Assembly: GCA_019313905.1 (NCBI GenBank)
Contig: JAFDAI010000019.1
Span: 1 to 32,620 of the forward strand
Source of the DNA: Deltaproteobacteria bacterium
GTDB taxonomy: Bacteria > Desulfobacterota > Syntrophia > Syntrophales > UBA2210
DNA length: 32,620 nt
Direction: 5' to 3'
The position numbers were made by a program, and so were the translations under genes. The notes under the pieces are model-generated. The model saw only the letters and a program-made list of their open reading frames with translations, did not search any database and had not been told where the DNA came from. This document shows, one piece after another, positions 6,671 through 13,944 of the stretch. Each line of letters starts with the position of its first letter. The stretch's first letter is position 1.

Positions 6671-8593
6671 ATGGCAAAATTAAGTGGTACAAGCGTCAGT
6701 TATATCATCAACGCGAAAGATGGCACGCAGGCTGCTGTCAACAGCGCGACCGCCGGGACAAAACGTGTCGGTACCGCCACAGAACGAATGGCCGCCCGGA
6801 CAAAGCTCGAACTCGCGAATATGAGAAAATATTGGCTCGCGGCAAAAGTGGCTATTGGTATTGCCGTTGTTGCCGCCGCGGCCGCGCTTCGAAATATCAT
6901 TATATCTACCGCTGAAACGGGTGATCAGTTTCATAAAATGGCCCTGCGGACCGGTGTTACAGTAGAGAAGCTATCAGCTCTTGGCTACGCCGCTCAAATC
7001 TCCGGGACAGACATAAAAACCCTGGAAAAATCCCTGCGCTATGCCTCCAAAGTAATGGTCGATTATTCACTCGGCATAGGTGAAGGAAAACGTACTCTTG
7101 ATGCGCTGGGATTAACAGTCGTTGGTACTAATGGTAAAATGAAGGGGACGGCTGATTTCCTGGTGGAGGTGGCCGATAAATTTAAAAATATGGAGGATGC
7201 GACCCAAATGGCCGCTTATGCCTCGGAGATCTTCGGGGCGAAGGCAGGCACACAGTTGTTGCCTCTCCTGAAACTGGGAAGTGAGGGCATCGAGGCCCTG
7301 ATGCAGAAAGCTAAAGAGCTTGGAATAGTCATGAGTGCTGAGGATGCTGCAAAAGCAGCCGAGTTCACTGATGCTATGACCGATTTGAAGGGCGCGCTGG
7401 AGGGCGTGAAGAGAATAATTGGCACAGAACTCTTGCCGGCAGTGAAGGATTATGTTGAGAAAATGACCGAGTGGATCAGGCAAAACAAGGAACTGATAGC
7501 GCAGAGGGTAGACGAGACAATCACAAAGATTAGCGATAGTATGGCCACGGTTGTGCGCATTTATAATAGCCTGCCTGCCGGTGTCGTCGGCGCGGCAGGT
7601 GTAGGGCTCGTTGGGACAATGCTTTTAGGCCCGCAGGCCGGCGCGGTCCTTGGAACTCTATATCTTGTCAACGCACAAATCGAAAAGTACGGTCTCAATG
7701 CCACTAAGCTTCGAGTCGAGGCGGAGATGGCCGCCGATGCCAACGCTTTGGCCGTGAAGATGTCAGGCCTGTTTGGTGGGGGCAGTGCTGGAGAGGTAAG
7801 CGGGGCTGGTCGAGGCTGGGAGGATCCCGGCGCGGCCGCGGAGCGACTGCGGATACTGCAGCAGGAGCTTGCCGCTCGTAATGCCGCGAAGACCCGGGCC
7901 GATGAAGAGGACGCCGAGAGACGACGCCAATGGCGCATCTGGGTTGCCGAAGAGGAAGCCATCGCTGACGCGCAAACCCGGGCCATGACGCTCGACCAGC
8001 AGGCATCGTACTACGAAGCCGACATTGCCGCCGGTGTGGCAGCCTCAAAAAGAAAACTCGATTTGATAAAGAAGACGGCGGAACAGGAAAAGAGAATAAA
8101 AGCTGCCGGCTATAAAGATATGATGAGAAACTCGGCTTATTTTTTCCAGGCGATGGGAAAACAAAGCGAGGCGGCATTCAGAGTTTTCCAGGCGATAGAG
8201 ATCGGACAGACAATGATGTCAACATATGCAGCGGCACAGGATGCCTACGCATGGGGAATGAAATATGGCGGACCGTATGGTCCGGCTCTTGCCGTAGCTG
8301 CAGCGGCTGCAGCGGTAGCGGCGGGCATAGCGCGAGTTCATCAAATTGCTTCCATGACTCCCGATGGAGGAACGGGCGCCGTCGGAACATACTCGGCCTC
8401 ATCTTCAACCGGATTACCGGAGTCAAACAACAATTCGTATGATACGCCCGGGGGAGACGTAGACGACGAGGAAGAGCAGCTTCGACCCCTCCAGATTACA
8501 GTCATCAATTATGGGTATATGAACACTGATGAAGACGGTGTTGCCCGCGACCTGGTCCCGAGAATCCGGAAGGCTATAAAAGATGGTGTGTAA
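6671..8593 (+). CDS. Phage tail tape-measure protein
   Basis: This 640-residue protein measures tail length and is threaded inside the tail tube. The chosen start ATG 6671 has CAGGGG about eight bases upstream; ATG 6665 in the same frame is too close to it. Seen in order: an N-terminal NAKDGTQAAVNSA region, a hydrophobic helix (about residues 55-73), the tape-measure core with LALRTGVTVEKLSALGYAAQ-like spacing, LEVADKF-type helices and FGAKAGTQLLPLLKLG. A Gly/Ala-rich hydrophobic pair (about 300-325) and a long charged helix (about 390-510) follow. Near the end a segment rich in Ala (about 533-560) resembles tape-measure C-termini (FRVFQAIEIGQTMMSTYAAA). At about 1.5 angstroms per residue, the usual rule, it would set a tail near 95 nm. 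It is intact, which argues for recent use. Confidence 0.85.
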   Translation: MAKLSGTSVSYIINAKDGTQAAVNSATAGTKRVGTATERMAARTKLELANMRKYWLAAKVAIGIAVVAAAAALRNIIISTAETGDQFHKMALRTGVTVEKLSALGYAAQISGTDIKTLEKSLRYASKVMVDYSLGIGEGKRTLDALGLTVVGTNGKMKGTADFLVEVADKFKNMEDATQMAAYASEIFGAKAGTQLLPLLKLGSEGIEALMQKAKELGIVMSAEDAAKAAEFTDAMTDLKGALEGVKRIIGTELLPAVKDYVEKMTEWIRQNKELIAQRVDETITKISDSMATVVRIYNSLPAGVVGAAGVGLVGTMLLGPQAGAVLGTLYLVNAQIEKYGLNATKLRVEAEMAADANALAVKMSGLFGGGSAGEVSGAGRGWEDPGAAAERLRILQQELAARNAAKTRADEEDAERRRQWRIWVAEEEAIADAQTRAMTLDQQASYYEADIAAGVAASKRKLDLIKKTAEQEKRIKAAGYKDMMRNSAYFFQAMGKQSEAAFRVFQAIEIGQTMMSTYAAAQDAYAWGMKYGGPYGPALAVAAAAAAVAAGIARVHQIASMTPDGGTGAVGTYSASSSTGLPESNNNSYDTPGGDVDDEEEQLRPLQITVINYGYMNTDEDGVARDLVPRIRKAIKDGV

Positions 8594-8629
8594 GCATCTT
8601 TTAAAGATCAAGACAGAGAGGGAAATACA

Positions 8630-8989
8630 ATGGGAGTTGTTCTTAAACTTCTGTCACGCCCGGAAAGAGATTGGGCATATATAGAAGACCTTCTTCGCAA
8701 AAGGCTCACCCATGAAGCGGAGCCGATCAAAATGCAAAACTATGTGATCGGGCGTATGAAAAAAGTCTTTTTCGATAACTGTATTATAACCGGCACTGCG
8801 TCTATTGAATTGCCCCGGTCGCTGTCTCCTGGCCAGATCCGGTTCATTTCGACATCTTTAAATAAAGTCTTTGAGCTACACGGGAAGAAATTGAGGTTTT
8901 TCAGAGACAGGTTTTTTTTGGATAGGTTTTACCTGGAAGTAGAAAATTATCGATTGAAGCATCCAAAGCCGCGAATAGTCGGGGTGTAA
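8630..8989 (+). CDS. Unrecognised 119-residue protein of the tail cluster
   Basis: The gene follows the tape measure after 36 bases and has a good GAGAGGG ribosome site. The protein is basic and aromatic, for example KLRFFRDRFFLDRFYLEVENY near residue 90, with a mixed alpha/beta look and no membrane segment. I do not recognise the family. Its place between a tape measure and a minor-tail-Z-like gene suggests a tail-tip or tail-completion role. That is inference from position only. Confidence 0.6.
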   Translation: MGVVLKLLSRPERDWAYIEDLLRKRLTHEAEPIKMQNYVIGRMKKVFFDNCIITGTASIELPRSLSPGQIRFISTSLNKVFELHGKKLRFFRDRFFLDRFYLEVENYRLKHPKPRIVGV

Positions 8990-9060
8990 ATGTGCCCACT
9001 CCAGCGGTCCGCCGGCGGCGAACGATGTCTGGTGTGTCGCGTGCAAGGAGAGGAAAGACG

Positions 9061-9693
9061 ATGATAGTTATCAGTAAAATTGAAGGCCTTGAGGATCTGC
9101 AAAAGAAGTTGAAAGGGTTACCGCGGGTGACGGAGAAAGCCACAGTCTCAGCACTGAACAAGCTCGCGAGCCAAGCGAACACCCAGGCGAAGCGGGCTGT
9201 TGTCTCTGAATACAGAATCCGGACAAAAGATCTTAATCCTTTCATTAAGCTCTTTCGCGCGAGCGCTAAGGCCGGTGGAAAATTTTATGCCAGGATCCAA
9301 GCCACAGGATACCCCTTTCCATTGATGAAATTCGATGCTCGTACCTCCGCATCGATCGCAAAAAAAGGAAGTGTTCCCCCGCAAAAGGGAATCCCTGTCA
9401 AGAACAGGAAGGCTGTCTATGTGAGAATTAAAAAGAAACAGGGAAAAAAGAAAGTAGGACACGCTTTTTATGCAAAAATGAAGTCTGGTCATGTCGGGAT
9501 CTTCAAACGCGAAGGAAAGGAATCTCTCCCAATCAACGAGCGCTTTACGCTGGGACCAATGAAGATGTTTCAAAAGGCGGGCATCAAGGCAATAAAAGAG
9601 GTGGTGAGGACAAAGGGCCGGGAAATCTTCCAGCATGAACTTGATTATTATCTGTTAAAAGAAGCCAAAATGTTGCCGGCGAAAAGAAAATAA
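9061..9693 (+). CDS. Minor tail protein Z-like
   Basis: This 210-residue protein looks like the GPZ (minor tail protein Z) family, about 190 residues in lambda. It has an N-terminal region GLEDLQKKLKGLPRVTEKAT, a helix ALNKLASQANTQAKRAVVSEYRIRTKDLN that matches the family's 'ALNRAANRARTAAVRAVREEYNI' pattern, a beta-rich middle, and a C-terminal helical tail. Start ATG 9061 is chosen because AAGGAGAGG lies just upstream. An upstream GTG at 8992 in the same frame would add 23 Arg-rich residues and has no ribosome site. In lambda this protein acts at the end of tail assembly near the head-proximal tip, so its presence without head genes is notable. Confidence 0.7.
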   Translation: MIVISKIEGLEDLQKKLKGLPRVTEKATVSALNKLASQANTQAKRAVVSEYRIRTKDLNPFIKLFRASAKAGGKFYARIQATGYPFPLMKFDARTSASIAKKGSVPPQKGIPVKNRKAVYVRIKKKQGKKKVGHAFYAKMKSGHVGIFKREGKESLPINERFTLGPMKMFQKAGIKAIKEVVRTKGREIFQHELDYYLLKEAKMLPAKRK

Positions 9694-9754
9694 AATGATG
9701 CTACCTCGCAGAATACGACAGAAATGGTTGGGGTTAACGCGTGTCACCCTGACA

Positions 9755-9806
9755 GCCCCCGCCGCGGGGCTATTCGGGAGGATCGCAACGGGCGATCTTC
9801 AATAGC
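9755..9806 (+). other. GC-rich overlapping hairpins between tail and accessory genes
   Basis: GCCCC (9755-9759) pairs with GGGGC (9766-9770). The last two bases of that stem also begin a second, longer hairpin: GCTATT (9769-9774) with AATAGC (9801-9806), and inside it GAGGATCGC (9778-9786) with GCGATCTTC (9792-9800), one G-T pair, loop AACGG. The two folds exclude each other at their edge. This could be a small RNA, an mRNA switch or a DNA site such as a packaging signal. No real coding frame is recognised here. Confidence 0.5.
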
Positions 9807-9854
9807 GGTGTCCATCGCGGTCATGCCGGTGTGCCTGGTCGCGGCCTTCATGCA

Positions 9855-9887
9855 AGAGGGGGCTGAAACCTGCAGCCCCCTCTTTTT
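9855..9887 (+). terminator. Strong intrinsic terminator after the tail cluster
   Basis: AGAGGGGGCTG (9855-9865) and CAGCCCCCTCT (9873-9883) form an 11-base-pair stem with a seven-base loop, followed by TTTT. It ends the transcript that carries the tape measure and minor tail gene. Confidence 0.9.
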
Positions 9888-9934
9888 AAAAGAGATGTTG
9901 TGTGCGAGGCAAAATAGGGATGATAAAATATTCC

Positions 9935-9963
9935 TTGACATATTTTAAACAGGTCGGTAATCT
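9935..9963 (+). promoter_or_regulatory. Promoter of the accessory/integrase operon
   Basis: TTGACA (9935-9940) and TAATCT (9958-9963) are 17 bases apart. The site lies just after the terminator and about 160 bases before the first gene, leaving a long leader that contains the structure at 10034-10102. It would serve the genes from 10122 through the integrase. Confidence 0.65.
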
Positions 9964-10033
9964 GCAGGTGCTTAAATTCTAATGCGGGGGCCCTCCGTTA
10001 TGGGTTTTGTTGTTTGGTTTATAAACTTAATTT

Positions 10034-10102
10034 GGTCATGGAATCCGGTAACGGTAACGTCCGGGGGTCTCATTAGAGCCTAAGCATTCCATGGCCTTTT
10101 TT
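10034..10102 (+). terminator. Terminator-like leader stem with a 41-base loop (possible attenuator)
   Basis: GGTCATGGAAT (10034-10044) pairs with ATTCCATGGCC (10086-10096), with one G-T pair, and six T residues follow. The loop carries a tandem GGTAACGGTAAC and a possible inner CCGG/CCGG stem. Because it lies between promoter and first gene, it would stop transcription unless refolded or bound by a factor. Confidence 0.6.
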
Positions 10103-10121
10103 GTTTATAGGAGGTGTAACA

Positions 10122-10352
10122 ATGATCTGTGACAAATGTATGAAGAAACACGATTTTACCTGTGACTTGCCGGTGCAATTAAACAAACTGGATGCTATCG
10201 GTTTGTTAATGATCGGCCTTCGCGGAACACCGCTTTTGACCATCGAGGCAATCCAGGGACTCGGTGGAATCCTCTGCGAGATTCATTATGAATTGCAGAA
10301 AATGCATGATGAACTTTACTACGAGGAGGGAGAATCACAACATGAAGAATGA
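10122..10352 (+). CDS. Small CxxC protein of the element
   Basis: This 76-residue protein starts at ATG 10122 with a very good AGGAGGTG ribosome site. It begins MICDKCMKKHDFTC, giving a CxxC plus a third cysteine and a histidine that could bind zinc. An amphipathic middle part (LDAIGLLMIGLRGTPLLTIEAI) and an acidic tail follow. The family is not recognised. The next gene starts inside its end (10342), so the two are translationally linked. It stands first in the operon that ends with the integrase. Confidence 0.65.
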   Translation: MICDKCMKKHDFTCDLPVQLNKLDAIGLLMIGLRGTPLLTIEAIQGLGGILCEIHYELQKMHDELYYEEGESQHEE

Positions 10353-10695
10353 GGAAAAAGTCGTCAAGATGCTGAAAACAGGCGTTGATGAGAAAAAAAA
10401 GGAAGGGGAAAGGGTTCATTTTGATGATATTTTTTGTAAGTTGAAATTTATTCTTGAATTTCCAGATATGGACCCATGCAAACGTTCACATTTATCACAA
10501 TTAATTGATGTGCTATATGAAGAGGTGATGAGGGAGAAGGAGAGAGATACCTTCCAGGAACGACATAAACGAATCATGTCAGACCTTGAAGAAATTAAAA
10601 GAGAACGAAGTGTGTATTTTAAAAACAGTAAGCCGGTTGCGCGGAAAGAGGGAGAATGTTCCGTATATAGCGCCTTTAACCGTATACTGGTATAG
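10342..10695 (+). CDS. Unrecognised 117-residue charged protein
   Basis: The start at ATG 10342 lies inside the end of the preceding gene and is preceded by GGAGGGAG. The in-frame sequence before it belongs to the overlapping gene. The protein is rich in Lys and Glu with a long helix at about residues 60-95 (YEEVMREKERDTFQERHKR). A hydrophobic FDDIFCKLKFILEF stretch lies near residue 27. No known domain is seen. It is probably a cytoplasmic accessory protein of the element. Confidence 0.6.
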   Translation: MKNEEKVVKMLKTGVDEKKKEGERVHFDDIFCKLKFILEFPDMDPCKRSHLSQLIDVLYEEVMREKERDTFQERHKRIMSDLEEIKRERSVYFKNSKPVARKEGECSVYSAFNRILV

Positions 10696-10731
10696 CGATC
10701 ACCGTTAAAATTTGGGCATTGGGAGGTCGAT

Positions 10732-11121
10732 ATGGACGAATGGAAAGAGTTTACAAACAGCCTGAAGGACCCACTAAGTGACTCTATGAAAGAAAAGAGA
10801 CGAAGACAAGCTTACAAATGGTTGGATGCGATTCTGGACAGCGGATTGAAAATGCCTGTCAAGTCGATAATGTTAAGTTTAATGTTCGGGTTCAATGAAA
10901 TTTTATATTGGGAAAATTTCAACTGTGATCGTGAAGCGCAGAGGAAAAGGCAACGCTTTTTAAGAGTACAGCTTAGAAAGTTTGGTTGCGATAGTGAGGT
11001 TTTCGGCGATGACGTATTGCAGCTTATTGATACTTCGGGAGAACGGAAAGTTGTGCCGGAAACACAAGAAAAAGTGCCGGTTTTGAAACTGAAGAAAGGG
11101 GAGGTTAATCGTCATGTATAA
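10732..11121 (+). CDS. Unrecognised 129-residue protein ahead of the integrase
   Basis: GGGAGGT lies before ATG 10732, and the gene overlaps the integrase start by eight bases, so the two are co-translated. The protein is helical and basic in the middle (REAQRKRQRFLRVQLRKFG, about residue 68), which could contact DNA. I do not recognise a family. The tight coupling to the integrase suggests a recombination or integrase-level role, but this is only positional. Confidence 0.6.
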   Translation: MDEWKEFTNSLKDPLSDSMKEKRRRQAYKWLDAILDSGLKMPVKSIMLSLMFGFNEILYWENFNCDREAQRKRQRFLRVQLRKFGCDSEVFGDDVLQLIDTSGERKVVPETQEKVPVLKLKKGEVNRHV

Positions 11122-12202
11122 ACGAGCCGATTCTTGGTATTCAGATTTTTGGTACAATGGGAGGCGTTATACAAAAACGTGGGGTGCTATCAGCAAGACG
11201 GTTGCCAAAGAAAAAGAACAAAAATTCAAGACAGAGGTCCGAGAGGGTAAACACGAACTAAGGGCAAAGAAGATCCTCTTTGAAAACTTTGCGGAAAAGT
11301 ATCTTGAAGCTGCGCGAGTAAACAAAAAGCCCAGCACTGTTAAACGCAACGAGGTATCAATTAGAATGCTGGAGTCGGATTTTAAGGGCAAGCTGATTGA
11401 TAAAATTCACCCCTTCATGGTGGAACAGTACAAAAGGACCAGAAAGGAACGAGGGGCAAAGCCGGCGACAATCAACAGAGACGTCACGACCCTGAAAAAT
11501 ATGCTGAACAGAGCCGTAGAATGGGGTTTCCTGCGCTTCAATCCCATTGTGAAGGTCAAGAGCCTGATAGAAGATAATGAGGTCATGTGGTGCCTCACAC
11601 GGAAAGAGGAAGAGAATCTATTGCAGGAATGTGACAAAAGGCCACAGCGGGAAAAATATCTCAAAGACTTAGCTTTGTTTGCGCTCAATACCGGAATGCG
11701 CCAGGCGGAAATATTCAATCTTAAAAAAAGCAATGTGAAGTTGAAAGATCGTTATATTGAGGTCACTGATACGAAAACGCATAACAACCGGAGGACACCA
11801 ATTAACGATACAACTTGCGAGATACTGAAAAAGAGGTTGAAAGAAAAAGGCTCAGAGTATATATTCCGCAACGAAAAAGGCAGGAAATTAACCGTTCTCA
11901 CCAATGCGTTCTGGAAAGCGGTTGATGAAGCCAATTTGTATAAGTGGAAAATAGACGAGAAGGGCGAAAAGGAAAGAGTACGTTTTCGTTTTCACGACTT
12001 GCGGCATACATTCGGATCCCGGTTAGGTATGGCCGCCGTGGACATTAAAACCATTATGGAGATCATGGGGCATAAAACACACAAAATGGCGATGCGGTAT
12101 CAGCACCCAGAGGCGAGTCATAAGCTGAATGCGGTCAAAATTCTGGATGAAGTCCCATCAAAATCCACAACAAGGAAAGTTGTGAACTTTAAATCACAAT
12201 AG
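11114..12202 (+). CDS. int: Tyrosine-type site-specific integrase
   Basis: This 362-residue recombinase integrates and excises the element. An N-terminal arm-binding-like region (YSDFWYNGRRYTKTW) is followed by a SAM-like core-binding domain (about residues 56-145) and the catalytic domain. The active-site residues are all visible: R196 in NTGMRQAEI, K221 in DTKTHN, H294 and R297 in HDLRHTF, H320 in MGHKT and the nucleophile Y329 in MRYQHP. It overlaps the preceding gene and has GGGGAGG as ribosome site. Its stop codon lies directly before the tRNA-Cys fragment, as expected for an integrase that uses the 3' end of a tRNA gene. The gene is intact. Confidence 0.95.
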   Translation: MYKRADSWYSDFWYNGRRYTKTWGAISKTVAKEKEQKFKTEVREGKHELRAKKILFENFAEKYLEAARVNKKPSTVKRNEVSIRMLESDFKGKLIDKIHPFMVEQYKRTRKERGAKPATINRDVTTLKNMLNRAVEWGFLRFNPIVKVKSLIEDNEVMWCLTRKEEENLLQECDKRPQREKYLKDLALFALNTGMRQAEIFNLKKSNVKLKDRYIEVTDTKTHNNRRTPINDTTCEILKKRLKEKGSEYIFRNEKGRKLTVLTNAFWKAVDEANLYKWKIDEKGEKERVRFRFHDLRHTFGSRLGMAAVDIKTIMEIMGHKTHKMAMRYQHPEASHKLNAVKILDEVPSKSTTRKVVNFKSQ

Positions 12203-12215
12203 ATATTAAAGGGTT

Positions 12216-12279
12216 GCCAAGGTTGGGCAGCGGTCTGCAAAACCGTTATTCACCGGTTCGAGTCCGGTTGCCGCCTCCA
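12216..12279 (+). other. Right attachment site: displaced 3' part of tRNA-Cys
   Basis: The sequence carries a D-arm remnant (GCC...GGC, 12216-12228), anticodon stem-loop with GCA (12237-12239), T arm (12252-12268), the 3' acceptor strand TGCCGCC (12269-12275) and T-CCA to 12279. The bases where the 5' acceptor strand should be (about 12206-12212, TTAAAGG) cannot pair with TGCCGCC. It is thus a tRNA gene without its 5' end, left behind by integration. The intact copy should lie at the other end of the element. I do not call a functional tRNA here. Confidence 0.8.
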
Positions 12280-12287
12280 ATGATGAA

Positions 12288-12322
12288 GGGGGGATAGGCC
12301 TTTACCTTACCCCCCTTTTTTT
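12288..12322 (+). terminator. Terminator of the original tRNA-Cys gene
   Basis: GGGGGG (12288-12293) pairs with CCCCCC (12310-12315), with an inner GG/CC extension and a run of seven T. It lies just after the CCA end of the tRNA fragment and belongs to the chromosome side of the junction. Confidence 0.8.
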
Positions 12323-12380
12323 GTTATGTGCGTCTTCACTCTTTTTTACCTTTGTCCATGTAAGTTTACAGGAGGGGAAT

Positions 12381-13757
12381 ATGGCTTTTGAGAAAAACAT
12401 TCTATGCATCGGGGCGGGCTATGTGGGTGGCCCTACGATGGCAGTGATTGCCAATAAGTGTCCCCAATACAAGGTCACAGTCGCTGACATTAATCCGAGG
12501 CGCATTGCCGCGTGGAACTCGGATAATCTTCCCATATACGAACCGGGTCTTGATGAGATCGTAAAAGCGGTTCGTGGCAGGAACCTGTTCTTCAGCACGG
12601 AAATTGAAGGGGGAATAAGAGAAGCTGATATAATCTTTGTCAGTGTGAATACTCCGACCAAAACATTCGGCGCGGGTGCAGGAATGGCCGCTGATCTTCA
12701 GTACTGGGAGAAGACGGCCAGACAGATACGAGAAGCGTCACAGTCGCATAAGATAATTGTAGAGAAGAGCACACTCCCCGTGAAGACCGCCCTCGCGATG
12801 GAACGGATACTTACCTCCACTGCCAATGGGATTCACTTTGACATCCTCTCCAATCCGGAATTTCTGGCTGAGGGAACGGGAATCAAGGATCTGGAGGCGC
12901 CGGACAGGGTCCTCATAGGCTCCCGCGAAACGCCTGACGGTCTTAAGGCGAGGAACGAGCTGATTGAGATATATGCCAACTGGGTGCCTCGGGAACGCAT
13001 AATAACCTCCAATATCTGGAGCAGTGAATTATCAAAACTTGTCTCAAATGCCTTCCTGGCACAAAGGATATCCTCGATAAACTCCATTTCATCCCTGTGT
13101 GAAAAAACAGAAGCAAACATAACAGAGGTTGCCAGGGCAGTCGGGATGGACAGCCGTGTGGGAAGCAAATTTCTGAATGCCAGTATCGGTTTTGGTGGAT
13201 CATGCTTCAAAAAGGATATACTTAACCTGGTCTATATGTGCCGGCATTATGCTCTTGATGAGGTGGCTGATTACTGGGAAGGGGTGGTAAAGGTAAATGA
13301 CTATCAGAAGGAGCGCTTCATTCTGAATATGCTTGGCGCCATGTTCAACACACTAGCTGGCAAGAAGATATGTCTCTTTGGCTTCGCCTTCAAGGCCAAT
13401 ACGGGTGATACAAGAGAGAGTCCCGCGATATATGTATCCAGAAGGCTTGTCGAAGAAAAAGCCGAACTTGTGATCACTGATCCCCGGGCACTAATAAATG
13501 CTGAGACGGACCTGGCGGACATAAAGGAGAAGATAGACTTTATTAAAGATCCCTATGAGGCGGCTGCAGGGTGTGACGCCATTGCCGTTATGACCGAATG
13601 GGAGGTATATGCCGCCCTCGATTTTGAAAAGATATATGGAAATATGCAAAAACCCGCCTTCATCTTTGACGGCAGGAATATTCTTGATCACAGTAACCTG
13701 TTCAAGATCGGATTCAATGTTTTTCCTGTTGGCAAACCTCCGCTGACGCACTTTTAG
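12381..13757 (+). CDS. ugd: UDP-glucose 6-dehydrogenase
   Basis: This 458-residue enzyme oxidises UDP-glucose twice with NAD to UDP-glucuronate, a precursor for surface polysaccharides. The Rossmann nucleotide site GAGYVGG (residues 11-17) is followed by the central domain with SSELSKLVSNAFLAQRISS and the catalytic Cys275 in FGGSCFKKD. The C-terminal UDP-binding domain has FAFKANTGDTRESPA. Sequence and length are closer to the animal/plant-like branch (about 460-490 residues, with the NAFLAQRISSINS block) than to the short bacterial type. Start ATG 12381 is chosen for the AGGAGGGG upstream; an earlier in-frame start at 12321 lies in the terminator tail region. It is the first chromosomal gene after the element. 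Confidence 0.93.
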   Translation: MAFEKNILCIGAGYVGGPTMAVIANKCPQYKVTVADINPRRIAAWNSDNLPIYEPGLDEIVKAVRGRNLFFSTEIEGGIREADIIFVSVNTPTKTFGAGAGMAADLQYWEKTARQIREASQSHKIIVEKSTLPVKTALAMERILTSTANGIHFDILSNPEFLAEGTGIKDLEAPDRVLIGSRETPDGLKARNELIEIYANWVPRERIITSNIWSSELSKLVSNAFLAQRISSINSISSLCEKTEANITEVARAVGMDSRVGSKFLNASIGFGGSCFKKDILNLVYMCRHYALDEVADYWEGVVKVNDYQKERFILNMLGAMFNTLAGKKICLFGFAFKANTGDTRESPAIYVSRRLVEEKAELVITDPRALINAETDLADIKEKIDFIKDPYEAAAGCDAIAVMTEWEVYAALDFEKIYGNMQKPAFIFDGRNILDHSNLFKIGFNVFPVGKPPLTHF

Positions 13758-13944
13758 GAAATATTGGGGAAAGCAGAGAAGTGGATCGTTAAGAGGAAAA
13801 TCCCGATCCATTCAAAACCTGACCGCATGGAACTTTTTCAAGGGAACCCGTTGCTTTTGTTATTATTTTCGGTGTGTTATATGGGATAAGCGCGCGGTGG
13901 TGTTTGTAAGAAGAATAGAAGACATGATTGAAGGGGCTTAAACG

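Larger units (their letters stand above)
1..12279 (+). mobile_element. Integrated phage-satellite-like element (right part; left end not in window)
   Basis: A run of same-strand genes with phage functions ends at a tyrosine integrase whose stop codon is about 14 bases before a truncated tRNA-Cys. The recognised modules are: regulators (605-1513), SF3 helicase (1741-3345), small-terminase-like protein (3519-4085), tape measure (6671-8593), minor-tail-Z-like protein (9061-9693) and integrase (11114-12202). No large terminase, portal, prohead protease, capsid, lysis or tail-fibre gene is seen. Integrase, excisionase-like protein, replication helicase and small terminase together are typical of PICI-type satellites; tail genes are not usual there. 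A reduced prophage is the main alternative. No second copy of the tRNA-Cys 3' end was found in 1-600, so the left boundary lies upstream of the window. Confidence 0.75.

Noticed and set aside
7561-8177. Long open frames on the - strand inside the tape measure gene
   Set aside because: Shadow frames of GC-rich Ala/Arg codons; the + strand protein is clearly real.
9731-9740. GTTAAC resembling an integron attC core
   Set aside because: No matching inverse core at the proper distance and no cassette layout.
9724-9948. Open frames on both strands in the gap after the minor tail gene
   Set aside because: They run across a strong terminator and stable hairpins and have no ribosome site; structure explains the segment better.
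12205-12279. A functional tRNA-Cys
   Set aside because: The 5' acceptor strand is missing, so the molecule cannot close; read as an attachment-site remnant.
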